64,000 bases of DNA from Agapetus fuscipes (taxonomy: Eukaryota > Arthropoda > Insecta > Trichoptera > Glossosomatidae). The notes beneath the pieces are model-generated. The model worked only from the letters and a program-made list of their open reading frames with translations, did no database searches and was not told the origin of the DNA. The first letter of the stretch is position 1, and the number at the start of each line of letters is the position of its first letter. Of the stretch, positions 50,309 through 61,641 are shown piece by piece. The translations under genes and the position numbers were made by a program. The DNA lies in NCBI GenBank assembly GCA_951799405.1, contig OX637357.1, forward strand, positions 1-64,000. The letters run 5' to 3'.

Positions 50309-50421
50309 GGAGCGCAATTTTTTCATGTTTCCCATTAAAACCATATGGTACAACGATCAGCTGTTTGAGTGCCGCCAAGTTTTAAGGCTTGCTATCTTTA
50401 AATAGAAACGTTACCTTTTCC

Positions 50422-50662
50422 TTGACTTATAGGTTGGTATGAGGCTGACCACCCATACTGTAAAAAATGGTTCACTTTGCCAATGTCACCCCTGTTTCAG
50501 GGAAGGTCGGCAAAAGTTGTGGGGCTTATGTTCATTTGAGGTTTGGATTTTATTTGTAAGTACACATTCAGCATTTGTAAGCGCGAACTACACTTGTTGG
50601 TTTGTGGGCATACATCTGAGAGCTTTAAATGAATGTATCCTTGCAACTTAGATTATAGATTA
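50422..50662 (+). repeat. 250-bp dispersed repeat, well preserved copy
   Basis: Begins CCTTGACTTATAGGTTGG and ends at CTTAGATTATAGATTATT. It is closely matched, in the opposite orientation, by 52556-52806. Confidence 0.75.
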
Positions 50663-52024
50663 TTAAGACACATTCTTGAAGTGTGCAGTACCTATGTGTC
50701 GTGGACCGAACAGAGCCGAACGTCCACGGAAGCAACCGAACTGCGCCGTGCGATCTAATCGGGCCATTGCTCCTCAGTTCTCAGCGAGATGTGAACAGAT
50801 TCAGACGTCGGCGACCAAGCACCAAGTGGTGCAAGACCATGGTGCATTACCATGGAGCTCCCTCCTCCCCATCTACTTGGATTTCCTGCCAGCAAGGCAC
50901 CCACCTAGTGGACCAGAGACGGGTTCATAGGAGCGCCCACCCAGGGGCTCAAACGTGTGGAGGCGTTCGCCTCGTGAGCCGCCGCTGCCTTAGGCCTTCA
51001 GCTCGGAACTCCAGTCGACAGAGTAGGGAGTGTTTTAGTGACAAGGTGCAGGTCGGGCCATTCCCTTATTTCCCCTTTTTCTCCCATATTACTAAAGTAA
51101 ATAAACCCTTTTTTGTTCGTGTTATACTTATCTTTTAATTATGCAACCTTTCTCAAAATAGAATAAGCAATACCACTAGAAAGAATTCCCACGCCCTGAG
51201 AGTGATGCTGATGAGAGCTAGCCGGATGTAAGTATCCTGGAGGTACCTTCAATTAAAAACAAAACAGCTTTTCTATTTCTTAGACGACGAGATAGCGGTT
51301 CGTGTCCAAAAATAAGGTGTACTGTGATTTTTTATCCATGGAGTTCTTTCGCAAGCGCTAGCAAGCTCCGATTTAGATTGATATCCAAAGTGTAAGAAAT
51401 TTTAGCAAATACTGCTTCTGAGCTCATTATTTTTCAAACTACCGGTATTTGAGGATACTGAATACCGGTGCAGCACTCTTTCCCCCGTGATGTCAGCTCT
51501 CTATCCGGCAGTCAGTCACTGTGCTGTCCCGGCGTTGCTGTGGCGACAATAATTGCTGTAAAGTTGCTGCCGACAGCAAAAACTGCATCCACAGCAGAGC
51601 TCCCTGCACTGCCCAGGAAGGCGGGTAATTGTTAGCAAAAGTTTCCCTCTCTGGACGCGGTTTTTTGCGGCGGACCTGCTTCAAGTTGGAATTTATAAAT
51701 TTGAGAGAAATTTTCAATAACTTAACATCTGCAAACCTTTAGCCCAGTAGTTAGCGCTTCAGACTAATAAGCGTGAAAGATATATTAACATTTAGAGCCT
51801 GTTGCACCAACCTCCAATCAATATTCAACTGACACATCAAATTTAATTAATTAATTCTGGTAAGGATCTCGGTAAAATGTTTATCGGAAGTAGGTTAATG
51901 AAATTTGAACAGGAAATATGATGTACATCAGCTGACAATGAACATTACGTATACGCAACTAAATTTCTGATTTGTTGGGATAAATCACACTTAATTTTGA
52001 TTGTTGTCGGATTAGAGTTTGGTG
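50663..52024. other. Subtelomeric sequence without a recognised gene
   Basis: A moderately GC-rich stretch (50680-51060) has a 151-codon plus frame without a known domain. 51188-51253 is the inverted partner of 47570-47645. The rest is AT-rich; nothing else was recognised. Confidence 0.35.
51188..51253 (+). repeat. Dispersed repeat copy 2 (partner of 47570-47645)
   Basis: CACGCCCTGAGAGTGATGC through AGCTAGCCGGATG to GGAGGTACCTT; its reverse complement matches 47570-47645. Confidence 0.6.
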
Positions 52025-52240
52025 TAACAGTTAAAGTTCATATTAAATGCATGCCTACAGACACGTGTAAGTTCTCGCTTACAAGTGCTGCATATTGTGT
52101 ACTACTTACAATCCAAAAACCAAATCACTAATTAACATTAGTCCAGCAACTTTTGCCGACCTCCCCTGCAACAGGGGTGACATTGGCAAAGTGAACCATT
52201 TTTGTACAGCATGGTTTGTCAGCCTATAAGTCAACTTTTT
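52025..52240 (-). repeat. 250-bp dispersed repeat copy
   Basis: Minus-oriented: GCCGACCTCCCCTGCAACAGG, GGTGACATTGGCAAAGTGAAC and GTCAGCCTATAAGTCAAC. Confidence 0.65.
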
Positions 52241-52555
52241 GGTTTTTTGCTGGAATTGGAGGAGTTTTGATTTTGGGGAAACAACAATATCATTTCCTAT
52301 AGCAACTGGGTCTTGTATGAGGAATCTATTCTGCCTAGCGACGATCAATCTCCTATAGAGCTGTTGAGGTGGGATTCATACAAAAGCTCGTTGCTGACAT
52401 GGTCAAGGGATGAGGCGTCGGTAGGTACTTACTCGAATTTGCGTTTTGGAGATAATCGCAAGTTTGAGTCCCGCCTGCGTCGTGTCCTATCGACAATAAC
52501 TTTGACCCTGGTTCAACAGATGTCACTGGGTAATGGTTTATAAATAATTCACTTC

Positions 52556-52806
52556 TATAATCTATCTATAATCTAAGTTGCAAGGATATATTCATTCAAA
52601 GCTCTCAAATGTATGCCCACAAACAAACACGTGTAGTTCGCGCTTACAAATGCTGATTGTGTACTTACAAATAAAATCCAAATCTCAAATGAACATAAGC
52701 CCTGCAACTCTTGCCGACATTCCCTGAAACAGGGGTGACATTGGCAAAGTGAACCATTTTTTATAGTATGGGTGGTCAGCCTCATACCAACCTATAAGTC
52801 AAGGAA
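52556..52806 (-). repeat. 250-bp dispersed repeat, well preserved inverted copy
   Basis: The reverse complement of 50422-50662 over its full length with few changes, ending CATACCAACCTATAAGTCAAGG. Confidence 0.75.
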
Positions 52807-52974
52807 TAAATATAATATAATAAGGACAACTCATTTCCGTGAAAACCTCGAAAACAAATTTTTACACCAAATCAATACTTTCTTTATAGCAAGAAAGTAA
52901 AAATACAACACTTTAATATTGGTATTATTATATTATTTGTTTGATACAGTTAAATGTGTATTATTGTTTTTTTC

Positions 52975-53222
52975 CTTGACTTACAGGTTGGCATGAGGCT
53001 GACCACCAATACTGTTAAAAATGCTTCACTCTGCCAATGTCACCTTTGTTTCAGAAAAGGTCGGCAAAAGTTGCAGGGCTTTTTGTTCATTTTAGGTTTG
53101 GGTTTTTATTTCGTTTTTAAGAGCACATAAAGCATGTGTATTGTGTAAGCCTTCTTGTGGGAGTGCATTTAACATGAATATTTGCTATTTTTGTAGCTCA
53201 GATTATAAATTATCATAACTTA
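52975..53222 (+). repeat. 250-bp dispersed repeat copy
   Basis: CCTTGACTTACAGGTTGGC, TTCACTCTGCCAATGTCACC and GGTCGGCAAAAGTTGCAGGGC match the family. Confidence 0.65.
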
Positions 53223-53828
53223 TTATACCAGTAAACAGATGTGTGGGTTTTAGTTCCCTCACACATCTTATTCTCCAGACCTTATTCACTTCTTACATTT
53301 CTCATTCCACATATTCTTAGACAAACGTCTTTCTGTACCACAGCCGCGTTTCAACCTTTTTTATAAAAAAGTTCATTTTTCATTCAAAACACCCAAGTTT
53401 ATCCTGTCGTTCCAATATCCCCATCTCGTTATAACATAGACCGCTTCTTCCTTACGTGCCAGCCATTTGAATGCTTCATTCTGTTTTTGAATATATTTCC
53501 GAAGACGAATGCAATTCACCCCTCTACGCATCCCGGACAGAAACAGGTATTAATATTGTTTGAGAAAATATAATAGAGAAAAAATAACATTGTAAAAACA
53601 TTTTGGTGATGATATGGGAATTTTTACTTTAAACAATAATGTATAATGGTAGGTATAAAAAGATTATAATCTCAGTTCAGTGAAACATTAACCATCTTAG
53701 CTCAGTGAAGAGATGACGTGTTAGAATCTGATTGGTCAATTATTCCCATTGGCTGACAGCTGTTTTGTTACCGGTTCATTGTGGGTTGCATTATTACGCT
53801 TTAAAAGCGATTGTTCGCAGTAGAAGTT
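53223..53828. other. AT-rich sequence, nothing recognised
   Basis: No open frame with a recognisable product and no strong repeat was seen. Confidence 0.3.
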
Positions 53829-53972
53829 GTTCCTTTTATTGTTATATTCTGAGTAGTTCATTTACTCGGACTGTTCCTTTTTTTGTTATATTCTGAGTAG
53901 TTCATTTACTTGGACTGTTCATTTTCTTGTTATAATTTGAGCAGTTCATTCACTCGAACTGTTTCTTTATTC
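53829..53972. repeat. 44-bp tandem repeat, about three copies
   Basis: TTCTGAGTAGTTCATTTACTC and its variants begin at 44-base steps (GAGTAG at 53851 and 53895, GAGCAG at 53939), each followed by GGACTGTTC or AACTGTTTC. Confidence 0.8.
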
Positions 53973-54014
53973 TGCCTAGTTATTCTGTGATAAATTCTCC
54001 AATCCATTCCAATT

Positions 54015-55396
54015 AAGTCATGGAAAGGATCATAAACGATAAGCTTATGGAATATCTGGAAACCCATAAACTGCTTAGCGACCACCAATACGGTTTTCGC
54101 CGTAACCGCTCCAGCGGTGACCTTCTCACTTATGTCACACACGTCTGGGGCCAACGCCTTGATCTTATGGGTGAAACACAAGCTGTTGCTCTTGATATTT
54201 CCAAAGCTTTTGATAGAGTTTGGCACTCCAGCCTCCTTAACAAATCGTCATCATTTGGACTTCCCCTTCTCCTCATAGAATGGATTTCCAGCTTTCTTAA
54301 AGGCAGATCTATCCAAACAGTCATCGATGGTAGTAAATCAGCTCTGCTACCAATCAATTCCGGTGTCCCCCAAGGATCTGTCTTGTCTCCGACACTTTTT
54401 CTTATGCACATCAATGATTTACTATCCACTGCTATGCCGATGACAGTACAATTCATGACGGTTTCTCTTTTACAAAGCCCTCAAATAGTTAAGCGATATC
54501 TATTGCTCGTGAATCATTAGCTTCAAAGATCAATACAGATCTCAGGGTTGTCAGCCGTTGGGGCACTGACAACCTTGTAGAGTTCAACATCAAAAAGACT
54601 CAAGCATGTTTGATATCCTTAAAGAGGATTCCAAACAACTATCTCCCAACTTCCGACAATGTCTCCCTCTCTAACCATGAACACTTAAATCTTCTTGGTG
54701 TTTCTCTGTCATCAGAGTTACAAATACCATGATGCTATTGAGTCTCGCACAACTTCCGCTTTCCGGTGACTCGGCATATTAAACAGAGCCCGTAGGTTTT
54801 TTACTTCAGCCCAGTTATTGACTCTGTATAAATCCCAAATCCACCCCATTATCGAATATGGCAGCCATCTCTGGTGTGGTATGTCCAAAAAGTTGAGTGA
54901 CCAACTTGATTCTGTGCAAAGGAGGGCAGTGAGGTTGATCAATGATCCTTCTCTGACATACGATCTGCAGCCGCTCCAGCACAGAAGAAAAGTTGGAATG
55001 CTCAGTCTTTTTTATCGATATTACCACGGAGCTTGTTCTAATGAGCTCCATTCATTAATCCCTCCCCCTCTCATTTCAGAAAGGAAAACTCGTAGTACGA
55101 CTCTCATTCATCCCTTTGCAGTCGATCTCAAAACTATGAGAACTTGGCGTTTTCATGACTCATTCCTTTGCCAAACTGCCCGTTTATGGAATGGTCTACC
55201 AGTATCTGTGTTCTCTTCCCAATTTAATCCGGTTTTATTCAAAACCAACATCAATCACCACTTCCTTGCAGCGCCTCACGACAGAACCAAGAACCAAGCA
55301 ACACCTCTGCGGCACCCTTCCAGGGTGACATAGACCCCCAAGACTCTCAAGAATTGGGGAACCTCCCGCACAGGATTCCTTAAAAAAAAAAAAAAA
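54015..55396 (+). pseudogene. 5'-truncated, frameshifted LINE (Jockey/CR1-group RT)
   Basis: Frame 1 (54020-54520) reads MERIINDKLMEYLETHKLLSDHQYGFRRNRS..., LDISKAFDRVWH and GVPQGSVLSPTLF. The YADD block (CYADDSTIHDG) follows in another frame at about 54430. After more stops, 54818-55333 encodes the usual C-terminal region (YKSQIHPIIEYGSHLW, LDSVQRRAVRLI, RTWRFHDSFLCQTARLWNGLP). An A-run at 55382-55396 marks the 3' end. The endonuclease and ORF1 are missing. It is a dead insertion of an ordinary LINE, unrelated to the telomeric families. Confidence 0.85.
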
Positions 55397-55569
55397 TCCA
55401 CTGTTGTAAAAGTATACCTGAAATAAAAAACCAACCTATCAACCGAAATTCAATATTTTTATTGGAGAATACCTTCAAGAAACCAGCGACCTAGGACTCC
55501 TGTCCAAAATCCCGACCAAATATTACCAGTTCAAAATTAATTAAGTTGTTATTCAACTTATTAATTATC

Positions 55570-55660
55570 AAGTTTAACCAATGCCTTTTACTGAAACAGG
55601 GATGACATTGGCAAAATGAACCAATTTTTAGAGTGCGGGTGGTCATCTTAATACTATTAT
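55570..55660 (-). repeat. 250-bp dispersed repeat, partial copy
   Basis: ACTGAAACAGGGATGACATTGG and AAATGAACC match the inverted family core. Confidence 0.6.
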
Positions 55661-55680
55661 TATTCACGCAATGTAATTTT

Positions 55681-55934
55681 TCATCTATAATCTAAGATGC
55701 AAAGATATTAAGTTAACATTTAAGATTCGTATTAAATGCATTCCCACAAACAGACGCGTGTAATTTCGCACTTAGTAATGCTGCATGTGTACTTACAATT
55801 ATTAAAAGCCAACGTCAAATTAGCATAGCCCCGCAACTTCTGCCGACCTTCCCTGAAACAGGGGTGACATTGGTAAAGTCAACCATTGTTTACAGTTTGG
55901 GTTTTCTGCCTCATACCAACCTATAAGTCAAGGA
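55681..55934 (-). repeat. 250-bp dispersed repeat copy
   Basis: From TCTATAATCTAAGATGC to CATACCAACCTATAAGTCAAGG, a full-length copy in minus orientation. Confidence 0.7.
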
Positions 55935-56044
55935 ATAATAAGGATGATTAACCAGGAACCTTCTAGATGACCGTGTATGCTTCTACACGTCTCATTTGAA
56001 GGATATATCCCGCCAGCGTAATGTATAGCCCACATACACATGTG

Positions 56045-56200
56045 GTAAAGATTTATTGGTATTTAAGATTTGCGCTTCACGCACGTTCGCAAACAAACAC
56101 GGGTAAGTTCTCGCTTATACATTCTGCATGCGTGCTAACGAAACAAAACTTAAAGCCCGAATGAACATAAACTTTGTTAGTTGTGTTGTCAGCAGTTAAA
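56045..56200 (-). repeat. 250-bp dispersed repeat, partial copy
   Basis: GCAAACAAACACGGGTAAG, TTCTCGCTTATACATTCTGC and GCCCGAATGAACATAA match the middle of the family. A short plus-oriented piece (56245-56300) follows. Confidence 0.5.
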
Positions 56201-56476
56201 ATACTAAGATACTGTTTGCCGAGCCGTTATGCCAGGGTCATTGCGGCAAATTCACACGTGTCTGTTTGTGGGCATGCATTGAATATGAATTTTTAAATTT
56301 TTAAATATCTACGGAGCGCTGTCCAATCCCAAAAGACGTGTGCTCAAGCCCTCTTCATACACGTCCGCATGTTTGTGTCAAAAAGGCCCACAGCACATAG
56401 ACGAGTCCTGCACCGGCATCCCGCAATGGGCAACACGAGCAGCTGTTTTGAAAAGTTTACCCATTCACTCCTAACT

Positions 56477-56602
56477 CTATCCTTCAGAGTTTTCCATGCT
56501 TTTCAAATGCTTTATTTCCACCGTACATATTTTACTCATTTCGCTATCATTCACTGCCCATGCTTCAATTCCATACATCAAAGTTGGTAACAATATATTT
56601 GA
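56477..56602 (-). pseudogene. LINE C-terminal fragment
   Basis: The minus frame reads SNILLPTLMYGIEAWAVNDS..., resembling the LLPTLLYGSEAW region after the RT domain of RTE-type LINEs, and ends in TAG after about 41 codons. It may be the same class as 48576-48902. Confidence 0.5.
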
Positions 56603-57767
56603 CATTGAATAAGAGTTTTAGGCTTACACGGCCGGCTGATCTGTGCTATCACAGACCACGGAAACAGATCCCGGAAAACATCACTCCAGCAATTTGCCAT
56701 TGTGTACCGCCATTCTCAGATCCATCGTCAATCGCTTGTTCTTTGCTATTCTTCCCATTGCACCGACCACTCACCCCTTGTATTCTTTTTTTCCCTTGTC
56801 ATCTTCCCATTCTTTTCAAACATTATAGCAGCCAATATTGCAAACTAACCGACATTCTTATCATTTCTTGAATACTTCTTAAGAGATATTTAACGTATTT
56901 GAATGCTCTCAACAAATGTGATCTTGCTCTTCTAGCATCTGCACCGATCGTCTACATTCCATCTAAAAATAATCATTATGTAACGCTACGATTTCGTACC
57001 GCTCTACGACATCGCGAATATAAAGCTCTACGACTAAACTCAACCCAAACTGATACGGAAACTAGAGCAGCGCCTTCAGCCACAGTGTTAGAGCTTCCAT
57101 ACATTTTTGTTAAACGCCATGCTTGAGTTTTCACGTGCCGCAGTATAGTTGGGGTGTAGCGTGCCGTCTCCTCAGTTAACCTGTAGGTGCCGCGCTGTGC
57201 GGACGTGCACCCCGAGAGCTCGCCGAGCATTCGCGGAAACTTACGCAAATTTATTTCGCATTTACAGTTGTGTGAAAATTTACACTTTGAAAAAAAGGAT
57301 TTCCTCTAGGAAGGCATCAGAATTTGAAAATAAATGCAAGTAGTTCTTTTTTATTTTAGTCGTAGTTCGTTTATTCTTTTTTTTTAATTTTGTTTTTTCT
57401 AAATGTTAACTTGATTATTTTTGTTTTTGTAAATTGAAAAAACACAATGATTAAAATGTGTTGTGTTTTTTAATCTATCAAAAAAATATGTAAAACTGTA
57501 GCGATATTTATTTGACGTGAATTTTTTCGAGAAGAATATGGTTTTCCTGTAGATTTTTTATTATAAAAATGCATACTCACAATAAATTTTAGGATCATTT
57601 ATTTGGTGAGCGCTGCTTTTGTGTGAACCATAATCAAGAGCATGTTGCTAGCATGATCGCCGCTATAGACAACGCCAATGTTCTCTATTGGGAGTCAGCT
57701 GCACAGTACTTGTTCATACAGCGAAAAGCATAATATTATTGTGACATTAAATGATAATTTTCTTGTA
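56603..57767. other. AT-rich sequence, nothing recognised
   Basis: Short frames only; none has a recognisable domain. No tandem repeat was seen. Confidence 0.3.
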
Positions 57768-57818
57768 CTCCGTCGGGAGTCGAACTCATGACTTGCCGAT
57801 TATGAGTCGAAATATCTA
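57768..57818 (-). pseudogene. tRNA-like 3' part (tRNA-Met-like?)
   Basis: On minus, CGACTCATAATCGG resembles an anticodon arm with CAT, followed by GTCATGAGTTCGACTCCCGA, a T-arm/B-box. No D-arm was seen, so it is a truncated tRNA or SINE head adjoining the inverted repeat at 57829. Confidence 0.45.
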
Positions 57819-57828
57819 AGTACCTACC

Positions 57829-57885
57829 GGTTTCGGCCTCTTTGGCATCTTCAGAGAACCCGAAGATGCCAAAGAGGCCGAAACC
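57829..57885. repeat. 24-bp perfect inverted repeat with hammerhead-like core on minus
   Basis: The left arm 57829-57852 is the exact reverse complement of 57862-57885, with a 9-base loop (AGAGAACCC). The minus strand reads CTGAAGA, a GCC-AAAGA-GGC hairpin, then CGAAACC: the order CUGANGA - stem II - GAAAC of hammerhead ribozymes. Stem III was not resolved. Confidence 0.6.
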
Positions 57886-59100
57886 AATCAAACTCAATAT
57901 TTGTTTTATTTTAAAGAATAAAAAAATAAGTAGAATCAGTGTTAGTTTTACATTTTAACATTTTTAAAAATGGAGTTCTACAAAGCTTACATACACTGAA
58001 ACATTTCATAAATTATTTATTATTTAATAATTTTACTACCTTTTCCTGGCCAAGCAAAATAGGTAGGTGAGTTGGATTTCCCTCAATTTACTTCTAAAAA
58101 AATAGACCTAGTTCTTCGGGAGCACGGGTAATCGTCGATTTCAATGAAAGTGATTAAATAAATAACTAACTCTCAGGTGGACATATTAAGCGCGCGGTAA
58201 CTTGGCCTCAGTCAGACCACTGCGGTGCTTTGTCCTTGTTTTGAGTCACAGATTCCAATAAATCCACTTGTTATCTTTGTTTGCCTGTTGCAACAAGCCC
58301 TGTTTTCATGAGAGCCACACCTCAACGTTCCTCTAAGAGCCTGTGTTCTTTTTCAGCTGATACAAAGCCTTCATAGACTCAAACCAGGCAGGAGAGTGTG
58401 ATTATGATCGTTTTCCATCACTGTACGCGGATTTAAGAAAACAGGGTAATTCTATTTGCCAGGAGCTGCCGGCGTCTCCACGTATTCTTACTCAAGTAGG
58501 GAGGCTTTTATTCGTCAGATTCTTTAGAATCCTGCGAGCCTGTTGCACACACGAGGAAGGAAAACTGAAGGCAGGATATTCACAGAATTTTCCAAAATAC
58601 TGGTGAATATTATTTCTCACCAACAATTGAAGAGTTTAACGAATATTTATTTTATCTTATCGAAGCTCAAATTGGATGTAATATTTTTTCCAATGCCACT
58701 GTTGTTTTACGGAAAAGAGGCTAGGGTCGAAGAGTGTATGTTCATTTGACGTTTAGATTTTATTTTGTAAGCACACATTTATTATTTCCTAAGTATGATG
58801 CACCGTCACAGCCTGGGAGGAACTCTTATGTTAAAATCTCAAATCTTCTTAGATTACAGTTAGAAATGTCCCTACTAGCTTTATTTAAAAGCTTTATATT
58901 CCGAGTCACAGATTGTTGCGTGACGACATCAGTTCGGCTTTTCGGTAAATGAAATGAATACAACATGAAATAAGCATTGTCCTCACCGACGGCTGTAGTC
59001 ATGGGGCACATGCAACCTGTAGCTATCCAACAGGATGGGCCTGCCTATCAAGTCGTTACTGATAAGTTCTACTCGTTCACTATTAAGCTGCACATATAGA
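57886..59100. other. AT-rich sequence, mostly unrecognised
   Basis: A short piece at 58735-58790 (TGTATGTTCATTTGACGTTTAG, TTTTGTAAGCACACATTTA) matches the middle of the 250-bp dispersed repeat. The remainder shows no gene or clear repeat. Confidence 0.35.
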
Positions 59101-59215
59101 CTAACTTCTTGTTGCGTTCCGCGAAGGGGTCGCATGTGGCAAGTGGAACCTATTTATTTTTACAAGTAAGGGGGCCGGCCTTGCGCCAATCACTTCAGTT
59201 GAAGTGGGGGAGTCC
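59101..59215 (+). repeat. Solo end of the long-TIR element
   Basis: CTTCTTGTTGCGTTCC, GGGGTCGCATGTGGCAAG, CTATTTATTTTTACAAGTAAG and GCGCCAATCACTTCAGTTG align with both ends of the element at 49470-49897. No partner end was seen nearby. Confidence 0.55.
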
Positions 59216-59350
59216 GTCGCTTCATTGATTTAATATCATTGATTATATACAGCTATAGAGGAAGTAATGTTGTACGAGGTTTTGAATACTCAGTAGTAAA
59301 GTTACAACTGGGACTCTGCTAGGGTTACATGTGTAACGCTGAGTTTCTGC

Positions 59351-59468
59351 GAACATTGCCTGAGTTGTGAGCGGCTCCGTAGAGCAGTGGGAAGCGGAGA
59401 GTTGGCCGAACATTGCCTGAGTTGTGAGCGGCTCCGTAGAGCAGTGGGAAGCGGAGAGTTTGCCGAAC
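59351..59468. repeat. 57-bp tandem duplication
   Basis: GAACATTGCCTGAGTTGTGAG begins at 59351 and again at 59408; the two units are nearly identical through GAAGCGGAGAGTT. Confidence 0.85.
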
Positions 59469-60105
59469 AAGGGGAGCAAGTTCGAGCGTTGCTAGACACG
59501 CCAGGAATCCTCTGTTGAAACGGATTCTCACCAACTATTATTCCCTGAACTCAGCGTACTCTAAATATACCAGGGGAGAAACCGCAACAAAGGCAAATAG
59601 TTGTTGCCGTACAAGCTTCAACAAGTTGCGAACTGAACAGCTACGTTGCAGGACAGACGGAGTTGGAAGCAGAGGCTGAAGGAGGCCAAGCCTTAAATTG
59701 AGCTGTAGCGCCATTGAAGGAGAAGAAATTGTTACCGTCCTGATACTACGTACAAAACAGATTTTATTCTCACGTATTGATTCCATCGATTAGAACTGTC
59801 AAAGTCACACACAAAATCTTGTGCTCCTTACAAATGGTTATAACTTTAGCTATTTTTAATCCTTAGCCCAATTTGGCTTTGAAATCTTTTTCCATATGGT
59901 GTTCTGTGATTTGTGTACTGAGTGGGGTATTTATATGTGCACTTTTAACCACTTTTTTGACTTTTTAATATGTTGATTTGAAATTTGACTACACCCAACA
60001 TTGTTGTTACAATTATGATATTATATTATAAACTAAATGTAAATATTTACACAACTAATAATCTACAATAACCAAAAGTGTTCAGTGTAAAAGGACCTGA
60101 ATCTG
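59469..60105. other. Sequence upstream of the PHD-type LINE; 5' UTR boundary not found
   Basis: No gene was recognised. Part of it may be the 5' UTR of the LINE that starts coding at 60133. A run of 28 A (60106-60133) directly precedes the ORF1 start codon. Confidence 0.3.
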
Positions 60106-60132
60106 AAAAAAAAAAAAAAAAAAAAAAAAAAA

Positions 60133-61536
60133 ATGAAGTGCCGTATATGCTCCGAGGAATTGAGCCCAAAAAAAGCTTTAAAATGCTCCAGGTGCTATGA
60201 GTCATACCACCACTCATGCCAGCGTCAAGCAGCCGAAAGAATGTCCACAAGGACAAGGTCGCAATTTATGTGTGACTCGTGCAGGCTAGAGGACCCAAGA
60301 ACAGCAAAGCTGGGCCCCAACCCATCTTCCGAGGCATTGGCTCAACATCTCAAAAAGAGCAAGGGTGTATTGCCTAATCCACCCGTCCGGGCATCATCAT
60401 CATCGTCTTCACCAACAATATCCCCCTCCCCAACCGTGGAGTCGCCTTCGGCAGACACACTCCTGCTGTTAAGGGAGATGAGGGAGCTGAAGGTAGAATT
60501 AAAAGAGATAAAGGAATCTCTCTCCTTCTTTGCAGAAAAGTATGATGAAATGAATTGCATGTACAAAGAGGTGGCGAAGCAGATTTTGGCAAATGAGAAA
60601 AAATTAGGCAAGATTGAGATGATGACACCGATGGTGGACAAGGTGTCGGAGGATTTGAAGGATATAAGAGATGCAGTGATACCAATTGTTGGAGGCAAAT
60701 CTCAGAGAGAACTAAGTATCTCATCGAAGAATCATTTTGAAAAGCGATATACGATCATAGTGCGTGGTAGAGATACGCAAAAGGAATTATTACCTGAGCA
60801 GGTGGAGAAAATACTTAAGGACAAATTGGATGTTAAACTCCTAGGAATAGGAATTTGTGGAATGAGAAGGATAGGGAAGGGAAGTAAAGGAAGTAGTGGG
60901 TGTCTCATTACCTGTCCTTCAAAGTCGGATGCGGACATACTAAAGCAAATAATTCAAGAAAGGTTATCGGATAAGCTTACAGCCGAATTTTTAAAAAAAA
61001 AGAAACCTTGGATTGTGCTGAGAAACGTCAGTTCGGAGAATAATAATGAGACCCTATGGAATGACATTAAGATGCAGAATGGGGAATTGCAGGATATTTT
61101 GAAGGACCACAAAGACTTTGTTATTAAGAGGGTGATCAAGGTGAGAGGTAGCCCGGGGCTAGCGCATCTATTGGTAGAGACGTCTACTGAAGTGAGAAAA
61201 CACCTCACGGAGAAACAGAAGATATTTCTGGGATATCAAAGAATCACAGTTGTGGATGCCAACCCAGTTACACAATGCTACCACTGTCTGAATTTCATGC
61301 ACTCCGCCAACTACTGCACAAAAAAGGCAGAACCGGCGAAGTGCTCTCATTGTGGGGGAAATCACAAATTTATAAATTGCGACAAACGTTCTAAACAAGC
61401 AGAGTGCATCAATTGTAAGATTGAATCGGAAAAAAGGGGGATAAATATTGACCATTGCCACAATGCTATGGACAAAAAATCTTGCCCATCATACGCTAGG
61501 GTATTGCAAATTGCAAAAGAGAAGATTGATTATTGA
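60133..61536 (+). CDS. ORF1 of a CR1/L2-like LINE: PHD finger plus zinc-knuckle protein
   Basis: 467 residues. Residues 3-50 form a PHD-type C4HC3 cluster (C3, C6, C18, C21, H26, C29, C47, C50). A Ser-rich linker follows, then a probable coiled coil (LREMRELKVELKEIKESLSFF, about residues 112-170), a central gag-like domain (YTIIVRGRDTQKELLP...), and C-terminal clusters CYHCLNFMHSANYC and CSHCGGNHKFINC. PHD domains in ORF1 are known in CR1-group LINEs. The start ATG joins a run of 28 A. The protein should bind element RNA; the PHD may read chromatin. The frame is intact. Confidence 0.85.
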   Translation: MKCRICSEELSPKKALKCSRCYESYHHSCQRQAAERMSTRTRSQFMCDSCRLEDPRTAKLGPNPSSEALAQHLKKSKGVLPNPPVRASSSSSSPTISPSPTVESPSADTLLLLREMRELKVELKEIKESLSFFAEKYDEMNCMYKEVAKQILANEKKLGKIEMMTPMVDKVSEDLKDIRDAVIPIVGGKSQRELSISSKNHFEKRYTIIVRGRDTQKELLPEQVEKILKDKLDVKLLGIGICGMRRIGKGSKGSSGCLITCPSKSDADILKQIIQERLSDKLTAEFLKKKKPWIVLRNVSSENNNETLWNDIKMQNGELQDILKDHKDFVIKRVIKVRGSPGLAHLLVETSTEVRKHLTEKQKIFLGYQRITVVDANPVTQCYHCLNFMHSANYCTKKAEPAKCSHCGGNHKFINCDKRSKQAECINCKIESEKRGINIDHCHNAMDKKSCPSYARVLQIAKEKIDY

Positions 61537-61641
61537 CTAATATTTAATATAGTGTATTTCTGCTTTTTAGACTTACTTTCGTTATGTTGTTTTGTTTTTA
61601 AGGTATTTTTATGTAAAGCGCGTGATCGACATTTTAGTACA

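Noticed and set aside
50683..51138. 151-codon plus frame as a host gene
   Set aside because: No recognisable domain, and overlapping frames of similar length exist in the same stretch.
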